Shown here: piece by piece, positions 26,301-33,918 of the stretch | How the letters are laid out: each line of letters starts with the position of its first letter | Position numbering within the stretch: the first letter of the stretch is position 1 | Assembly (NCBI RefSeq): GCF_020034665.1 | Contig: NZ_JAIQDI010000001.1 | Coordinates: 1,984,001 to 2,048,000, forward strand | Origin: Niabella beijingensis | Lineage (GTDB): Bacteria; Bacteroidota; Bacteroidia; Chitinophagales; Chitinophagaceae | Reading direction: 5' to 3' | Length of the DNA stretch: 64,000 nucleotides | Position numbers and translations under genes: made by a program | The notes under the pieces: model-generated | The model's input: the letters and a program-made list of their open reading frames with translations, nothing else | Databases searched by the model: none | Told to the model about the DNA's origin: nothing

Positions 26301-27734
26301 ACGGAACATTTTTCCCTCGATTCCTACCAATGCGAGAATGGGCAGATATACGATCAAAATGATAATTTGTCCGAAAGCTGCTGCACTCATCATTCGCACA
26401 GCCGACTTTTCCACCTTCTCATCCATTTCCTTTTGGGAGTATACTTTTATGATTCCTCGTGCAGCTAGCGTATGCATGGTCGCTTCCACAATAATTACGG
26501 CGCCATCTACAATTAGGCCAAAATCTATCGCCCCAAGGCTCATTAGATTTCCTGAAACCCCAAAGACTTGCATCAAAGCAATGGCGAACAGCATTGACAA
26601 AGGAATCACAGACGCAACCACCAAACCCGCTCTCAAATTGCCAAGAAAAAGAACCAGAACAAATATCACTATTAGCGCCCCTTCAATTAGATTCTTGGCT
26701 ACCGTCCCAATGGCCCGGTCAACCAGCGCGCTTCTGTCTAAGTATGATTCAACTATAACCCCCTCGGGTAAGGTCTTGTTAATGCGATCAATTTTTTCTT
26801 GAACTAGTTTTACTACCTGGTTCGCATTTGCGCCCTTCAGCATCATAACTATTCCTCCTACTGCTTCTCCCTGGCCTTCCTTAGTAGCCCTTGTTAAAGC
26901 CCCATAACGAATGGCCGCTCCAATCTGTACAGTGGCGATATCTCGGATCAATACCGGAATGCCATTTGCTGTGTTCTTCACAACAATCCGATCAATATCC
27001 TTTAAATTTTCAACAAGCCCTTCACTTCGGATAAAATAAGCGTTCGGCTTCTTATCAATATATGCACCTCCAGTATTCTGGTTATTTTTCTCCAACGCAG
27101 CAAAAACATCACTGATACTTAGATTAAAACTTCTAAGTTTATCCGGATCCAACGCTATTTCGTATTGCTTTAGTAAGCCGCCGAAGCTGTTTACTTCAGC
27201 GATACCGGGAGTTCCTAATAGTTGTCTTCGGACAATCCAGTCCTGAATGCTCCGTAATTCTCTTGCATTGTATTTTTCTTCAAAGCCCTTTTTTGCATGA
27301 ACAACATATTGATAAATTTCTCCCAGTCCAGTAGAGATCGGAGCAATTTCCGGATTACCCAAGCCTGGAGGTATATTGTTTTTGGCTTCAGCGAGTTTCT
27401 CATTAACCTGTTGGCGAGCCCAATAAATATCAACGTCATCATGAAAAACAATGGTAACAACAGACAGACCGAAACGCGATATGGACCGCACTTGTTCGAT
27501 CTCCGGAATTGTCGCCATTGTTTGCTCCACCGGAAAAGAAATGAGTCGCTCGACTTCTTGGGTTGCAAGTGCAGGACTCAATGTAATTACTTGAACCTGA
27601 TTATTGGTTATATCTGGTACAGCATCGATCGGAAGTTTTTTTAGGGAATATATTCCCCAGGCAATCAGGCCGAGCGTAAACAACCCAATGACCAATTTAT
27701 TTCTAATCGAAAACTCAATGATTTTTTTTAACAT
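23355..27734 (-). CDS. czcA: CzcA-type RND metal pump fused to a TolC/CzcC-type outer-membrane factor, copy 1
   Basis: 1459 residues. The first ~1040 form a complete RND pump of the heavy-metal group, with proton-relay motif DFGLIVDGAVIIVEA in helix 4 (about 396), close to the Zn/Co/Cd consensus and unlike CusA. Residues ~1060-1459 are an outer-membrane efflux protein with two helical repeats and a final YNQSIFKLQYLIGQ. Between them lies a hydrophobic stretch ending TVKAQE, which looks like a former signal peptide; it has no Met in this copy. Such fusions are known in Bacteroidota. It starts 4 bases after the small membrane protein stop. Confidence 0.92.
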   Translation of the reverse strand: MLKKIIEFSIRNKLVIGLFTLGLIAWGIYSLKKLPIDAVPDITNNQVQVITLSPALATQEVERLISFPVEQTMATIPEIEQVRSISRFGLSVVTIVFHDDVDIYWARQQVNEKLAEAKNNIPPGLGNPEIAPISTGLGEIYQYVVHAKKGFEEKYNARELRSIQDWIVRRQLLGTPGIAEVNSFGGLLKQYEIALDPDKLRSFNLSISDVFAALEKNNQNTGGAYIDKKPNAYFIRSEGLVENLKDIDRIVVKNTANGIPVLIRDIATVQIGAAIRYGALTRATKEGQGEAVGGIVMMLKGANANQVVKLVQEKIDRINKTLPEGVIVESYLDRSALVDRAIGTVAKNLIEGALIVIFVLVLFLGNLRAGLVVASVIPLSMLFAIALMQVFGVSGNLMSLGAIDFGLIVDGAVIIVEATMHTLAARGIIKVYSQKEMDEKVEKSAVRMMSAAAFGQIIILIVYLPILALVGIEGKMFRPMAQTVSFAILGAFILSLTYVPMVSSLLLSKKVSHKKNFSDRMMDFFQRVYSPMIHAALRKRLLVVISAVALLVISVFVFMRMGGEFIPTLEEGDFAIETRLLTGSSLSQSIDKVNQASKILVDKFPEITEVVGKVGAAEIPTDPMPMEATDLTVILKDKKEWVSAKNREELAEKMTKALENIPGVTFGVSQPIQLRSNELISGVRQDIGIKIFGDDLQVLTDISQKIGKIVSTVNGAKDLYLEQATGLPQIVVKIDRDAIARYGLSIETVNQAVSAAFAGQSAGLVYEGERRYDLVVRLSKENRQDIKDVKNIYITSPNGDQVPLDQLASVQFQVGPNQIQREDTKRRIIVGLNVRGRDIASVVEEITQKINKSIKLPAGYYITYGGQFENLQEAKQRLSIAVPVALLLILLLLYFSFGSVKQSLLIFSAIPMAAIGGVFALLIRGMPFSISAGVGFIALFGVAVLNGIVLITEFNRLKKENMYELKDIVLKGTAIRLRPVLMTAAVASLGFFPMAISTAAGAEVQKPLATVVIGGLVTSTILTLIVLPVLYTYFETFKGKIKKTGPVATAIILGLLLISPTVKAQEVTGKPLTMQDAISIALQNNQAVKSSQLLIQQQQALKGTSTDLGKTNFGFQYGQFNTGFINDNNINVQQSIPYPGLFSSQKRLSQAKIEGAKVNLEVTRNELVYQVRNTYTQLAYLLGLRELYQNQDTIYRNFQKAASLRYQSGETNLLEETTAKTQYNEILNQMAKNEAEIAIFTAELQRLLNNKDSAKISTTEFRKLFFDLEKFDKTVASNPILAYQKQQIEIADKAIGVERAKAGPDFNVGYFNQSIKGNYTVGGQNQYFGGSKRFQGLQAGISIPLFFKPYGSRIKAAKIERMVAESEYNLYETNLSKQFSQAYQDMIRDNRSLEYYEKSALPNVDLILKQAQIAFQNGEIAYVEFLQALRTYTDIRFNYLGTVNQYNQSIFKLQYLIGQ

Positions 27735-27737
27735 ACT

Positions 27738-27926
27738 TTATTTAAGTTGTTTAATATGAGATATATAATGGATGATTCTTTCGATGGTAGCCAGTATTAG
27801 AATAGCACAACCAACGACTATAAAAAAGTATTTTATAATTCGTAACCAAAGCGGCGTTTTGACCTTTTTACGGGTCTTCTTTCTTTTGATATTGCCGCCA
27901 TCGAATGATCTGGATTTTTTAGCCAT
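27738..27926 (-). CDS. Small basic single-helix membrane protein, copy 1
   Basis: 62 residues: a Lys/Arg-rich N-terminal 25 residues, then one membrane helix (FFIVVGCAILILATIERI) and a short tail with HYISH. A related protein at 36592-36819 shares the CAILILA-x-I core and the HY-x-x-H end. It lies 4 bases upstream of the RND pump and is surely co-translated with it. No family is recognised; a small RND- or ATPase-associated peptide is an inference. Confidence 0.7.
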   Translation of the reverse strand: MAKKSRSFDGGNIKRKKTRKKVKTPLWLRIIKYFFIVVGCAILILATIERIIHYISHIKQLK

Positions 27927-27962
27927 ATCATTTGATAGAAATTAAAATGAAGGGAAATTAAA

Positions 27963-27977
27963 TGCCTAGATTAGGCA
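27963..27977. repeat. Perfect 6-bp inverted repeat TGCCTA-GAT-TAGGCA
   Basis: Short palindrome between the DUF6660-like gene and the small membrane protein gene of metal module 1. It could be a regulator site or a weak hairpin within the operon transcript. No T run follows, so a terminator is unlikely. Confidence 0.4.
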
Positions 27978-27996
27978 CAGAAATACAACAAACGGC

Positions 27997-28317
27997 TTAA
28001 GCAACTAATTGAGGAGGGCGCCAAATAGGAAGGGAAATATCGATATAGTTCTCTCTATAATGATCAACATAAGTCGGTGAAAAAACCGAAATATTAAGTG
28101 CAATTTTTAAAGAAGGTTGGGGGATCACCTGCGCGGCACAGCAAGAACAGGTACAAAAAGGAGTGCAACGATCTGACTTATGATTCTCGCTGGCACTTTT
28201 CTTTACTGTCTCAAGCCTGATAGAACCGGCCCCCCGTACTGAAGATACTTTATCAGAGCAAGGCATAAACTGCATCGCCATCAAAACGATCATCAATATG
28301 TAGGAAAAAGTCCTCAT
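27997..28317 (-). CDS. DUF6660-like secreted Cys-rich small protein, copy 1
   Basis: About 106 residues from MRTFSYILM; a TTG three codons upstream also keeps the frame. Signal peptide ending near MPCSD, then a hydrophilic region with the Cys cluster CTPFCTCSCC (about 55-64) and the C-terminus WRPPQLVA. The homologue at 50538-50867 has CTPFCQCTCC and ends WQPPRFNA. Both head metal-efflux modules. The Cys cluster suggests metal binding in the envelope. The family is uncharacterised as far as I know. Confidence 0.72.
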   Translation of the reverse strand: MRTFSYILMIVLMAMQFMPCSDKVSSVRGAGSIRLETVKKSASENHKSDRCTPFCTCSCCAAQVIPQPSLKIALNISVFSPTYVDHYRENYIDISLPIWRPPQLVA

Positions 28318-28791
28318 TTTACACAAAAATAAAGAAACTTTGGTTTATCAAAACTTTTTTATGAGTATTTGCAATACCAGTGCATTTTTTATATCATTTC
28401 CAGAAGCTAATTAGCCGAAGTTTAAGTTTTTTTGTTTTTGCGATGGGCATCACTAGCCTGTTTAGGCCTTATCATAAAAATCCAGCAATCATATTTCGAT
28501 ATTAATAGACATGCAGTACAGGAGTTGCTATAAAAAGCGGGGTTTACGAAAGATCATTTTCAACTTCTCGATATCCAACAAGAAAGAGTTTTCCACGGTA
28601 TTTGCTTCGCTTCAAACTGCAATTTCAAGCCTTGCTTTGCCAGTCCGTGTGTCAGTTCAAATCAGTAATGCCTGTTCCATCCAATCCTGTCAAGCAGTCT
28701 TTCAGAGGGAATTTGCACAGCGATTAAAGCTTTGGGAAGCTCTTTGATTGTCCACTAATCTGATTCCTGAAATTCGTGTGTTTTTGGATTG
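28318..28791. other. 474-bp region without a recognised gene
   Basis: A plus-strand frame of 78 codons occurs at 28511-28747, but its translation resembles no family and has no ribosome-binding site, so it is not called. The promoter of metal module 1 should lie at about 28320-28380 on the minus strand; a TATTTTTG box is present near 28326-28333 but is too close to the start codon to be convincing. Confidence 0.4.
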
Positions 28792-29283
28792 TCAGGAATG
28801 GTATAAGTCTTTTATATCTTCATCATAGTAGATTGCTATATCCGAAAACGCAATACCTTTTGAAAGGAAATCATCTTTAGGTCTAAGTTTATCCATTCGT
28901 ATACCCACAAAGAAAGTATGTCTCGTAATATCCATCATTGGCAGCATTCCTTTGTTTACACGCATATCATAGGCTTTCTGGTCAACTATATTGTATTCCG
29001 GCCTTATTTCTGCCCGTTTTTGGCGTGTCTCAACTACACAGCCAATATAGCCGGTTGTACCATCTATGTTGTGCTATACTGACTTTCTGCGCCGGACAGC
29101 TTTCTATCATCAAGACCAATGATAAAGCCCATGCCATGGTTGGGGACCTCATCTGAACAATAAACAACGATGAGATTATTAATGTCTTTGCCAACAACAT
29201 TATTCTTGTGGCTTGCTATGCCATCAAAAGACAATAGGATTTGGCATAATGAAATTAATAGCCAGAAATTTAATTTGTATTTT
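28792..29283 (-). pseudogene. Decayed gene for a secreted protein of unknown family
   Basis: Reading two minus-strand frames together gives a continuous protein of about 160 residues: an N-terminal signal-like stretch (KYKLNFWLLISLCQILLS), then FDGIASHKNNVVGKD, VYCSDEVPNHGMGFIIGLDD, and after a frame change near 29070 TGYIGCVVETRQKRAEIR to a TGA at 28792-28794. No start codon remains at the 5' end, where a TAA directly precedes the signal stretch. I do not recognise the family. The loss of start and frame marks it as a remnant. Confidence 0.6.
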
Positions 29284-29375
29284 TACAAAACTTCTTTGAT
29301 TTAGAAGTAATACAAGATATGTATATGTACAATTACAGATTGGCGGTCAATGTGCCAAACCCACCAGAGAAAGCG

Positions 29376-30110
29376 ATGGAGTACAAAAAAATAAAACCTC
29401 ACAAAGAATTAGAGCCCTTTATTCATTTTTATTGGGAACTAAAAGGAAACGAACTCGAAAGACAATGGGAACGGGTTTTCCCAGATGGTTGTACTGGTAT
29501 AGTAATGAATTTAGGAAATACTTGTTTGACAGACAACGGTTCGGTTTCAATGGAGTTTGGGAAAACTTATGTAGTAGGCGCAATGACTTCATTCAAAGAC
29601 AGCTTAATTGATAGCGATACATATTTATTAGGCGTGTGCCTAAAACCTGCGACTTTTGCTAATTTTTATACCTATGCCTCGCAAAATGAATTGGTTAACG
29701 ATACTGTTGAGTTTGAAAAATCCAAAGCATTCAATAGTGATAAAATACTTGACAGCCCATTCAATTATCTTGACGATTTTTTTTACGGCAGAATAAAAAG
29801 CAGAAACAACCAATTGCAATTAGTGATCAATGATATACATTCAACAAACGGGCAAATCAGTATTCACGAACTATCAAAACGAAATTTCACGACTGTAAGA
29901 CAACTAGAGAGAAATTTTAAAAAACTCATTGGAATATCCCCGAAAGAATATTCAAATATTATCCGTTTTCAATATGCTTTGAGCTTAATCAAAAATTCAG
30001 ATAAAAATCGAAGTTTATTAGAGATTGCTTTTAAATGCGGCTATTATGACCATTCGCACCTTACCAATGCATTCAAACGCAACACAGGGCTTTCGCCATC
30101 GCAACTTTAA
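29376..30110 (+). CDS. AraC-family transcriptional regulator
   Basis: About 244 residues from MEYKKIKPHKEL; the frame opens 57 bases earlier. The N-terminal part (about 1-140) resembles the DUF6597-type ligand domain common in Bacteroidota AraC regulators (FIHFYWELKG, FPDGCTGIVMNLG). The C-terminal ~95 residues hold two helix-turn-helix motifs (ISIHELSKRNFTTVRQLERNF and LLEIAFKCGYYDHSHLTNAFK, shown apart). It stands 73 bases before the reductase-like gene on the same strand and may control it. Confidence 0.85.
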   Translation: MEYKKIKPHKELEPFIHFYWELKGNELERQWERVFPDGCTGIVMNLGNTCLTDNGSVSMEFGKTYVVGAMTSFKDSLIDSDTYLLGVCLKPATFANFYTYASQNELVNDTVEFEKSKAFNSDKILDSPFNYLDDFFYGRIKSRNNQLQLVINDIHSTNGQISIHELSKRNFTTVRQLERNFKKLIGISPKEYSNIIRFQYALSLIKNSDKNRSLLEIAFKCGYYDHSHLTNAFKRNTGLSPSQL

Positions 30111-30183
30111 TTTTGTCGCATTTTTCCAAAGTGCTGATTGTTTTCTGTAATTAATTTTGCAGAAACATTAAAAATTTAGGAAA

Positions 30184-30714
30184 ATGCGAAAATTATCACT
30201 ATTTATAGCAACAAGTTTAGACGGCTATATTGCAAAACCCAATGACGACCTTAGTTTTCTGAAATTAGTAGAAAAAGAGGGCGAAGATTACGGCTATAAA
30301 GAATTTATCGAAACCATTGACACCTTAATTATTGGGCGAAGAACCTACGATTATGTCGTTAAAGAAATTGGTGCTTCTCACTACGATAATGGAGAAAGAA
30401 ATGTGTATGTTATCACAAGAACAGAAAGACCAAATATTGGCAAAACAACATTCTATACAGGAAACTTAACCGAGTTAGTGCAGCAACTGAAATCGGAAAA
30501 CGGTAAAAATATTTATTGTGACGGTGGTGCAGAAGTGATAAATGATCTATTAAAACACGATTTAATAGATGAGTTTATAATTTCGGTTATACCTGTTTTA
30601 CTAGGTAATGGAACAAGGCTTTTTAAAGATGGAAGACCAGAACAAATACTTGAATTTGTGAAGGCAAAGACGTTTGAAACAGGCTTAATTCAACTAAATT
30701 ACAAACCGAAATAA
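30184..30714 (+). CDS. Dihydrofolate reductase-family (RibD C-terminal type) protein
   Basis: 176 residues. It opens with LSLFIATSLDGYIAKPNDD and has LIIGRRTYDYVV and the glycine-rich YCDGGAEVINDLL, the pattern of the RibD C-terminal / YyaP-YwjB group, NADPH-binding reductases of varied substrate. Full length for that group. It forms a probable two-gene unit with the upstream AraC regulator. True folate reduction is doubtful for this subgroup. Confidence 0.85.
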   Translation: MRKLSLFIATSLDGYIAKPNDDLSFLKLVEKEGEDYGYKEFIETIDTLIIGRRTYDYVVKEIGASHYDNGERNVYVITRTERPNIGKTTFYTGNLTELVQQLKSENGKNIYCDGGAEVINDLLKHDLIDEFIISVIPVLLGNGTRLFKDGRPEQILEFVKAKTFETGLIQLNYKPK

Positions 30715-30831
30715 TAAACAACAACGAACCGCTAATACGAATTTGGTTTTGAAAACTCGGATTTGCATGTTGGAGCAACAAAAATCTCCGATAATTCGGG
30801 AGGTTCATGGCTTGTTCAGGATTTGAAGCAT

Positions 30832-31099
30832 CTAGTCGACCTCAATATCCATTCTCGAAAAGACCAACCATTTTTTACCCAAGTCTTTGAATGATGCCCC
30901 TAGGTGATAGAGTTTTGCATTGTTAATAATCAAAAAACGGTCGTGGGCATCGAAAAAAAACTCAATATCTACCGGAGGATATTGGCTATTGCAGCGTTGT
31001 AAGTCTAACCGTAGCTGATTGCTTACGCTTTTGGTAAAGATTGTAACTTTCACATTGTTTTTACATTTTACGCTTGCCCTTATTAGAGAATTGTATTTG
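30832..31099 (-). pseudogene. C-terminal fragment of an ORF6N/RhuM-type protein
   Basis: About 88 codons on the minus strand, open from a TAA near 31100 to the stop at 30832. The translation has VKVTIFTKSVSNQLRLDLQ, NSQYPPVDIEFF, DAHDRFLIINN and LGASFKDLGKKW, a segment I associate with the C-terminal phospholipase-D-like part of phage-related ORF6N proteins. The N-terminal DNA-binding part is missing and the end stops early. It is a remnant of another mobile element. Confidence 0.6.
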
Positions 31100-31129
31100 A
31101 GTTAAGGGATCCTATAAGAGTAATTAAAA

Positions 31130-31393
31130 TTAATCGAAATCGAATAGATTGCCAAGAAAGCCACCCTTTCTTTTCTTGCGATGCCAATCCCGTTTTTCAT
31201 ACTCTCTATTACTATGCTTTTCATCATTAAAAGAAGGACCCTCTGAATTCTCGTTGTATTGCAGCGATCGTTCTGTAATCTTATCCAGTTCCCCTTTATC
31301 AAGCCAAACTCCTCGGCATTTTGGACAATAGTCAATTTCTATTCCGGACCTGTCAGTCATCATTAATGTTTCACCACAATTTGGACATTTCAT
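31130..31393 (-). CDS. TFIIB-type zinc-ribbon small protein
   Basis: 87 residues. The first 45 hold a zinc ribbon with CPNC (residue 3) and CPKCRGVWLDKGEL, matching the zf-TFIIB family. The rest is a charged linker and a basic end (KKRKGGFLGNLFDFD). Such proteins are common in Bacteroidota with unknown role. It stands alone in a debris-rich region. Confidence 0.83.
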   Translation of the reverse strand: MKCPNCGETLMMTDRSGIEIDYCPKCRGVWLDKGELDKITERSLQYNENSEGPSFNDEKHSNREYEKRDWHRKKRKGGFLGNLFDFD

Positions 31394-31665
31394 ATTGAAC
31401 CAATTTTAGTAATAAATTTACCGTTTATAGCCTGCAAAACACAAGAACATATTGGTTATATAACCAAACAATAGGTGCTTTTGTTTAATTTGCGGCCACC
31501 CAGGCTGTTTTATCTATTTAAAAGCGACTAAACTCCAGTCTTTTTATTATGGTTTGGAGGAACTAGACTATATTTTCGTTGATGCTCAAAGTTCACTTTA
31601 ACAACATAATAGTTTCGAGCTAATATTTTTTGAACGTATTCTTTAAAAGCAGAATGAATTACTTT

Positions 31666-32109
31666 TTAAAGTGACCACCGCCCGGTTTTCTCTATTAAAT
31701 GAACTCGGAACACGATCCCTTTAGTTCCAGGAGCAGCAAAGGGCCAATATGGTGATGTCTTTAGTTGGCTGCTATCTACTACTGCCGAAATGCGGCTCTG
31801 CAAAACAAGTATTGCGTTATTACGCACATCATCATTCTTAAGCTCCTCAAACTTCCCCCAGCCGATTACACTTTGCCATTGAATCATATTTTTTATACTC
31901 TCAACCTGGAAACAAACCTCCGGATTTTTTCTGATAATATTGATTTTCATACCTTCATATGTCCGTCCGTAAATATAAGTCCCATCGTAAGCATAACAAA
32001 TTGGTATTACATAAGTAACTCCCTCTGCGTGACAACCCAAATGCCCTAAAACCTGGCTGTAGAAAACAGCATCAATTTGCTCCTTATCAAGATTCTGAAC
32101 CATTTGCAA
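31666..32109 (-). CDS. Pyridoxamine 5'-phosphate oxidase-family flavin-binding protein
   Basis: 147 residues with a split-barrel pattern: HLGCHAEGVTYVIPICYAYDG near the start, KINIIRKNPEVCFQVE in the middle, and WQSVIGWGKFEEL. It matches the NimA/PNPOx-like group that binds FMN or F420 and often acts in detoxification. Single gene on the minus strand. The substrate cannot be inferred. Confidence 0.8.
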   Translation of the reverse strand: MQMVQNLDKEQIDAVFYSQVLGHLGCHAEGVTYVIPICYAYDGTYIYGRTYEGMKINIIRKNPEVCFQVESIKNMIQWQSVIGWGKFEELKNDDVRNNAILVLQSRISAVVDSSQLKTSPYWPFAAPGTKGIVFRVHLIEKTGRWSL

Positions 32110-32302
32110 AGAAATTAAGTCAACAAATATAGCAATCTAAATATACGACATTTGTGCTTTCTTTTTTAAGAACGGACGCCGGCATTTAAATACTCCTTTC
32201 TCATTTTCGTAAGTGGAAACTGCCCCAAAAACCCATTTATATTTTTTTAAGTACCCACTAAAAGATAGTTATTATCATTCCATTTTATTGGGAAAAGTAA
32301 CA

Positions 32303-32333
32303 TACCTTTGTTCAGTCAGTTTATATGACTGAA
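32303..32333 (+). promoter_or_regulatory. Likely promoter and palindromic operator of the copper operon
   Basis: A Bacteroidota-style -7 box TACCTTTG (32303-32310) is followed at once by a perfect 8-bp inverted repeat, TTCAGTCA-GTTTATA-TGACTGAA (32311-32333), which ends two bases before the TTG start of the next gene. The repeat would overlap the transcription start, so repressor binding or a 5' hairpin is likely. The upstream TTG at 32288-32290 is spaced closer than usual for a -33 box. Confidence 0.5.
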
Positions 32334-32335
32334 TC

Positions 32336-32716
32336 TTGAGGAAAATTTCAAAAATAGTAACCCCGTTTTTAGTTTTCATAATGCTTTTCGGAATTATGAG
32401 GAACAGTCTATTATATGTTCTTTATAAATTTGATGCGGAGCTTTTTATTAGTATGTTCTGCGAAAACAAGAACAGACCTCAACTTCATTGTAATGGAAAG
32501 TGCAAGCTCGCCAAGATGTTGAAGGAGGAAAAGAATGAAGAGGCCACCAAAGTATTAAAACAACTGCAATCCGATGTAGTATTTTGTTTCCCTCAAAAAT
32601 GGATTGGCTTTTCCAGACAAGAAAGCACTGTTAGTAATGAGAAGCATTTGACAGGCTATCAAAATCTCTATACATTTCTTTTCATGGCCAGAAACTACAG
32701 GCCTCCACAGGTATGA
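32336..32716 (+). CDS. Small Cys-motif membrane/secreted protein heading the copper operon
   Basis: 126 residues from a TTG start; an in-frame TGA lies two codons upstream, and the next Met is at residue 16, inside the hydrophobic segment, so TTG is preferred. A signal/membrane segment (about 8-35) precedes the motif CNGKCKLAKML (about 53). The C-terminus is NYRPPQV. Proteins with C(H/N)GKC and a PPQ end are found beside metal-related TonB receptors in Bacteroidota. Role unknown; metal binding is likely. It begins a three-gene plus-strand unit. Confidence 0.7.
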   Translation: MRKISKIVTPFLVFIMLFGIMRNSLLYVLYKFDAELFISMFCENKNRPQLHCNGKCKLAKMLKEEKNEEATKVLKQLQSDVVFCFPQKWIGFSRQESTVSNEKHLTGYQNLYTFLFMARNYRPPQV

Positions 32717-32978
32717 GTATATAATCCCTTTTCTTGATTTTACTGTGTGTATTTCAATTACAGCACTTTTTAGTGTCTGTACTTATCAGTGTAACCCTAG
32801 AAGTTACCATTAGTTTAGAAATCGCAGTAACCGTTTAATGATTAATTATGCCATATAAGGATTTCTCGTAAGGTAAATCCTTGTGGCCAATTTATGTTGT
32901 CAGATAGAGCCGCATATATTTTTACATTGAATCCCTAAGTATTCAATCGATGCTGGTATATATTTAAAAATTTTAAAG

Positions 32979-33824
32979 ATGAAAATTACAGAAATACTAA
33001 GATACACTCTCGCTATTTTTGCTACCTGCTTTTTTATTTCCTGCTCAAAAAAAGATGGTCCAATTATCAATGATGAGCTAAAAGGCTTACAATTGGTAAC
33101 AACCATTTCAAATGCTACGCACAAAATAGAATTCTACACTGTTAATGGAAGATTTCAAACAGGCTACAATAAAGTATATTTCCAGATAAGAAACATGAAT
33201 GGTACGCTTATGGATAATGCTACGGCTTCATGGATTCCGGAAATGAACATGACAGGCATGAAACATTCTTGCCCGTATTCATCAGTAAGCAAAAAAGAAA
33301 ATTCAAAGTCCACTTATACCGGTTTTATAGTTTTCCAGATGGCCGGAAATGATAGTGAATATTGGGACCTGATCTTGAATTATTCCATTAACGGTACTAA
33401 TTACAGCGTGAAGAATAAAATACCGGTATCGTCTGCACCTAGGCGTGTTGTGGAATCCTTTCAGGGAAGTGACGGTAAGAGTTATATATTGGCAATGGTT
33501 GAACCCTCCAATCCTCGCGTGGCGACAAATGATATGACAGCAGTTCTGTATCGTATGGAAACAATGATGAGTTTTCCTGTTGTAGAAAATTATAAAATAA
33601 AGATAGACCCCAGAATGCCAGGTATGGGAAATCATAGTTCTCCAAACAATACAGACCTCATACAGGGAGGCGACAAAATGTATCAGGGCAAACTTAGTCT
33701 TACAATGACAGGTTACTGGAAAATCAACCTTATGTTACAGAATGATGCGGGAGCTGTGATAAAGGGAGAAGCAGTAACAGATACCAACAAAAGCAGCAGT
33801 ATCTATTTTGAATTGGAATTCTAA
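32979..33824 (+). CDS. Met/His-rich envelope lipoprotein, probable copper binder
   Basis: 281 residues. The signal peptide ends in the lipobox ISCSKK (Cys at about 22). Two domains follow with FixH/YtkA-like beta patterns, each with a Met/His patch: MNMTGMKHSC (about 88) and RMPGMGNHSS (about 212). Such motifs bind Cu(I) in envelope proteins. It lies between the small Cys protein and an OprC-like copper receptor, so a copper-handling role is a well-supported inference. About 95 bases separate it from the receptor gene. Confidence 0.75.
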   Translation: MKITEILRYTLAIFATCFFISCSKKDGPIINDELKGLQLVTTISNATHKIEFYTVNGRFQTGYNKVYFQIRNMNGTLMDNATASWIPEMNMTGMKHSCPYSSVSKKENSKSTYTGFIVFQMAGNDSEYWDLILNYSINGTNYSVKNKIPVSSAPRRVVESFQGSDGKSYILAMVEPSNPRVATNDMTAVLYRMETMMSFPVVENYKIKIDPRMPGMGNHSSPNNTDLIQGGDKMYQGKLSLTMTGYWKINLMLQNDAGAVIKGEAVTDTNKSSSIYFELEF

Positions 33825-33918
33825 GACTCGGTATGAATAATCTGTACTTGTTCCGGTCAAACCCATTGTTTTTGGATCGGACTGCAAGCAGTTAGTAACA
33901 TACCGCAAATCTTTAACC

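Noticed and set aside
26338..26802. Long plus-strand frames inside the CzcA fusions (also 49061-49369 and others)
   Set aside because: They are antisense shadows of well-conserved pump sequence.
28324..28335. TATTTTTG as the module 1 promoter
   Set aside because: Too close to the start codon to leave room for a leader; the real promoter is probably elsewhere.
28511..28747. 78-codon plus-strand frame
   Set aside because: No family, no ribosome-binding site, and composition unlike neighbours; not called.
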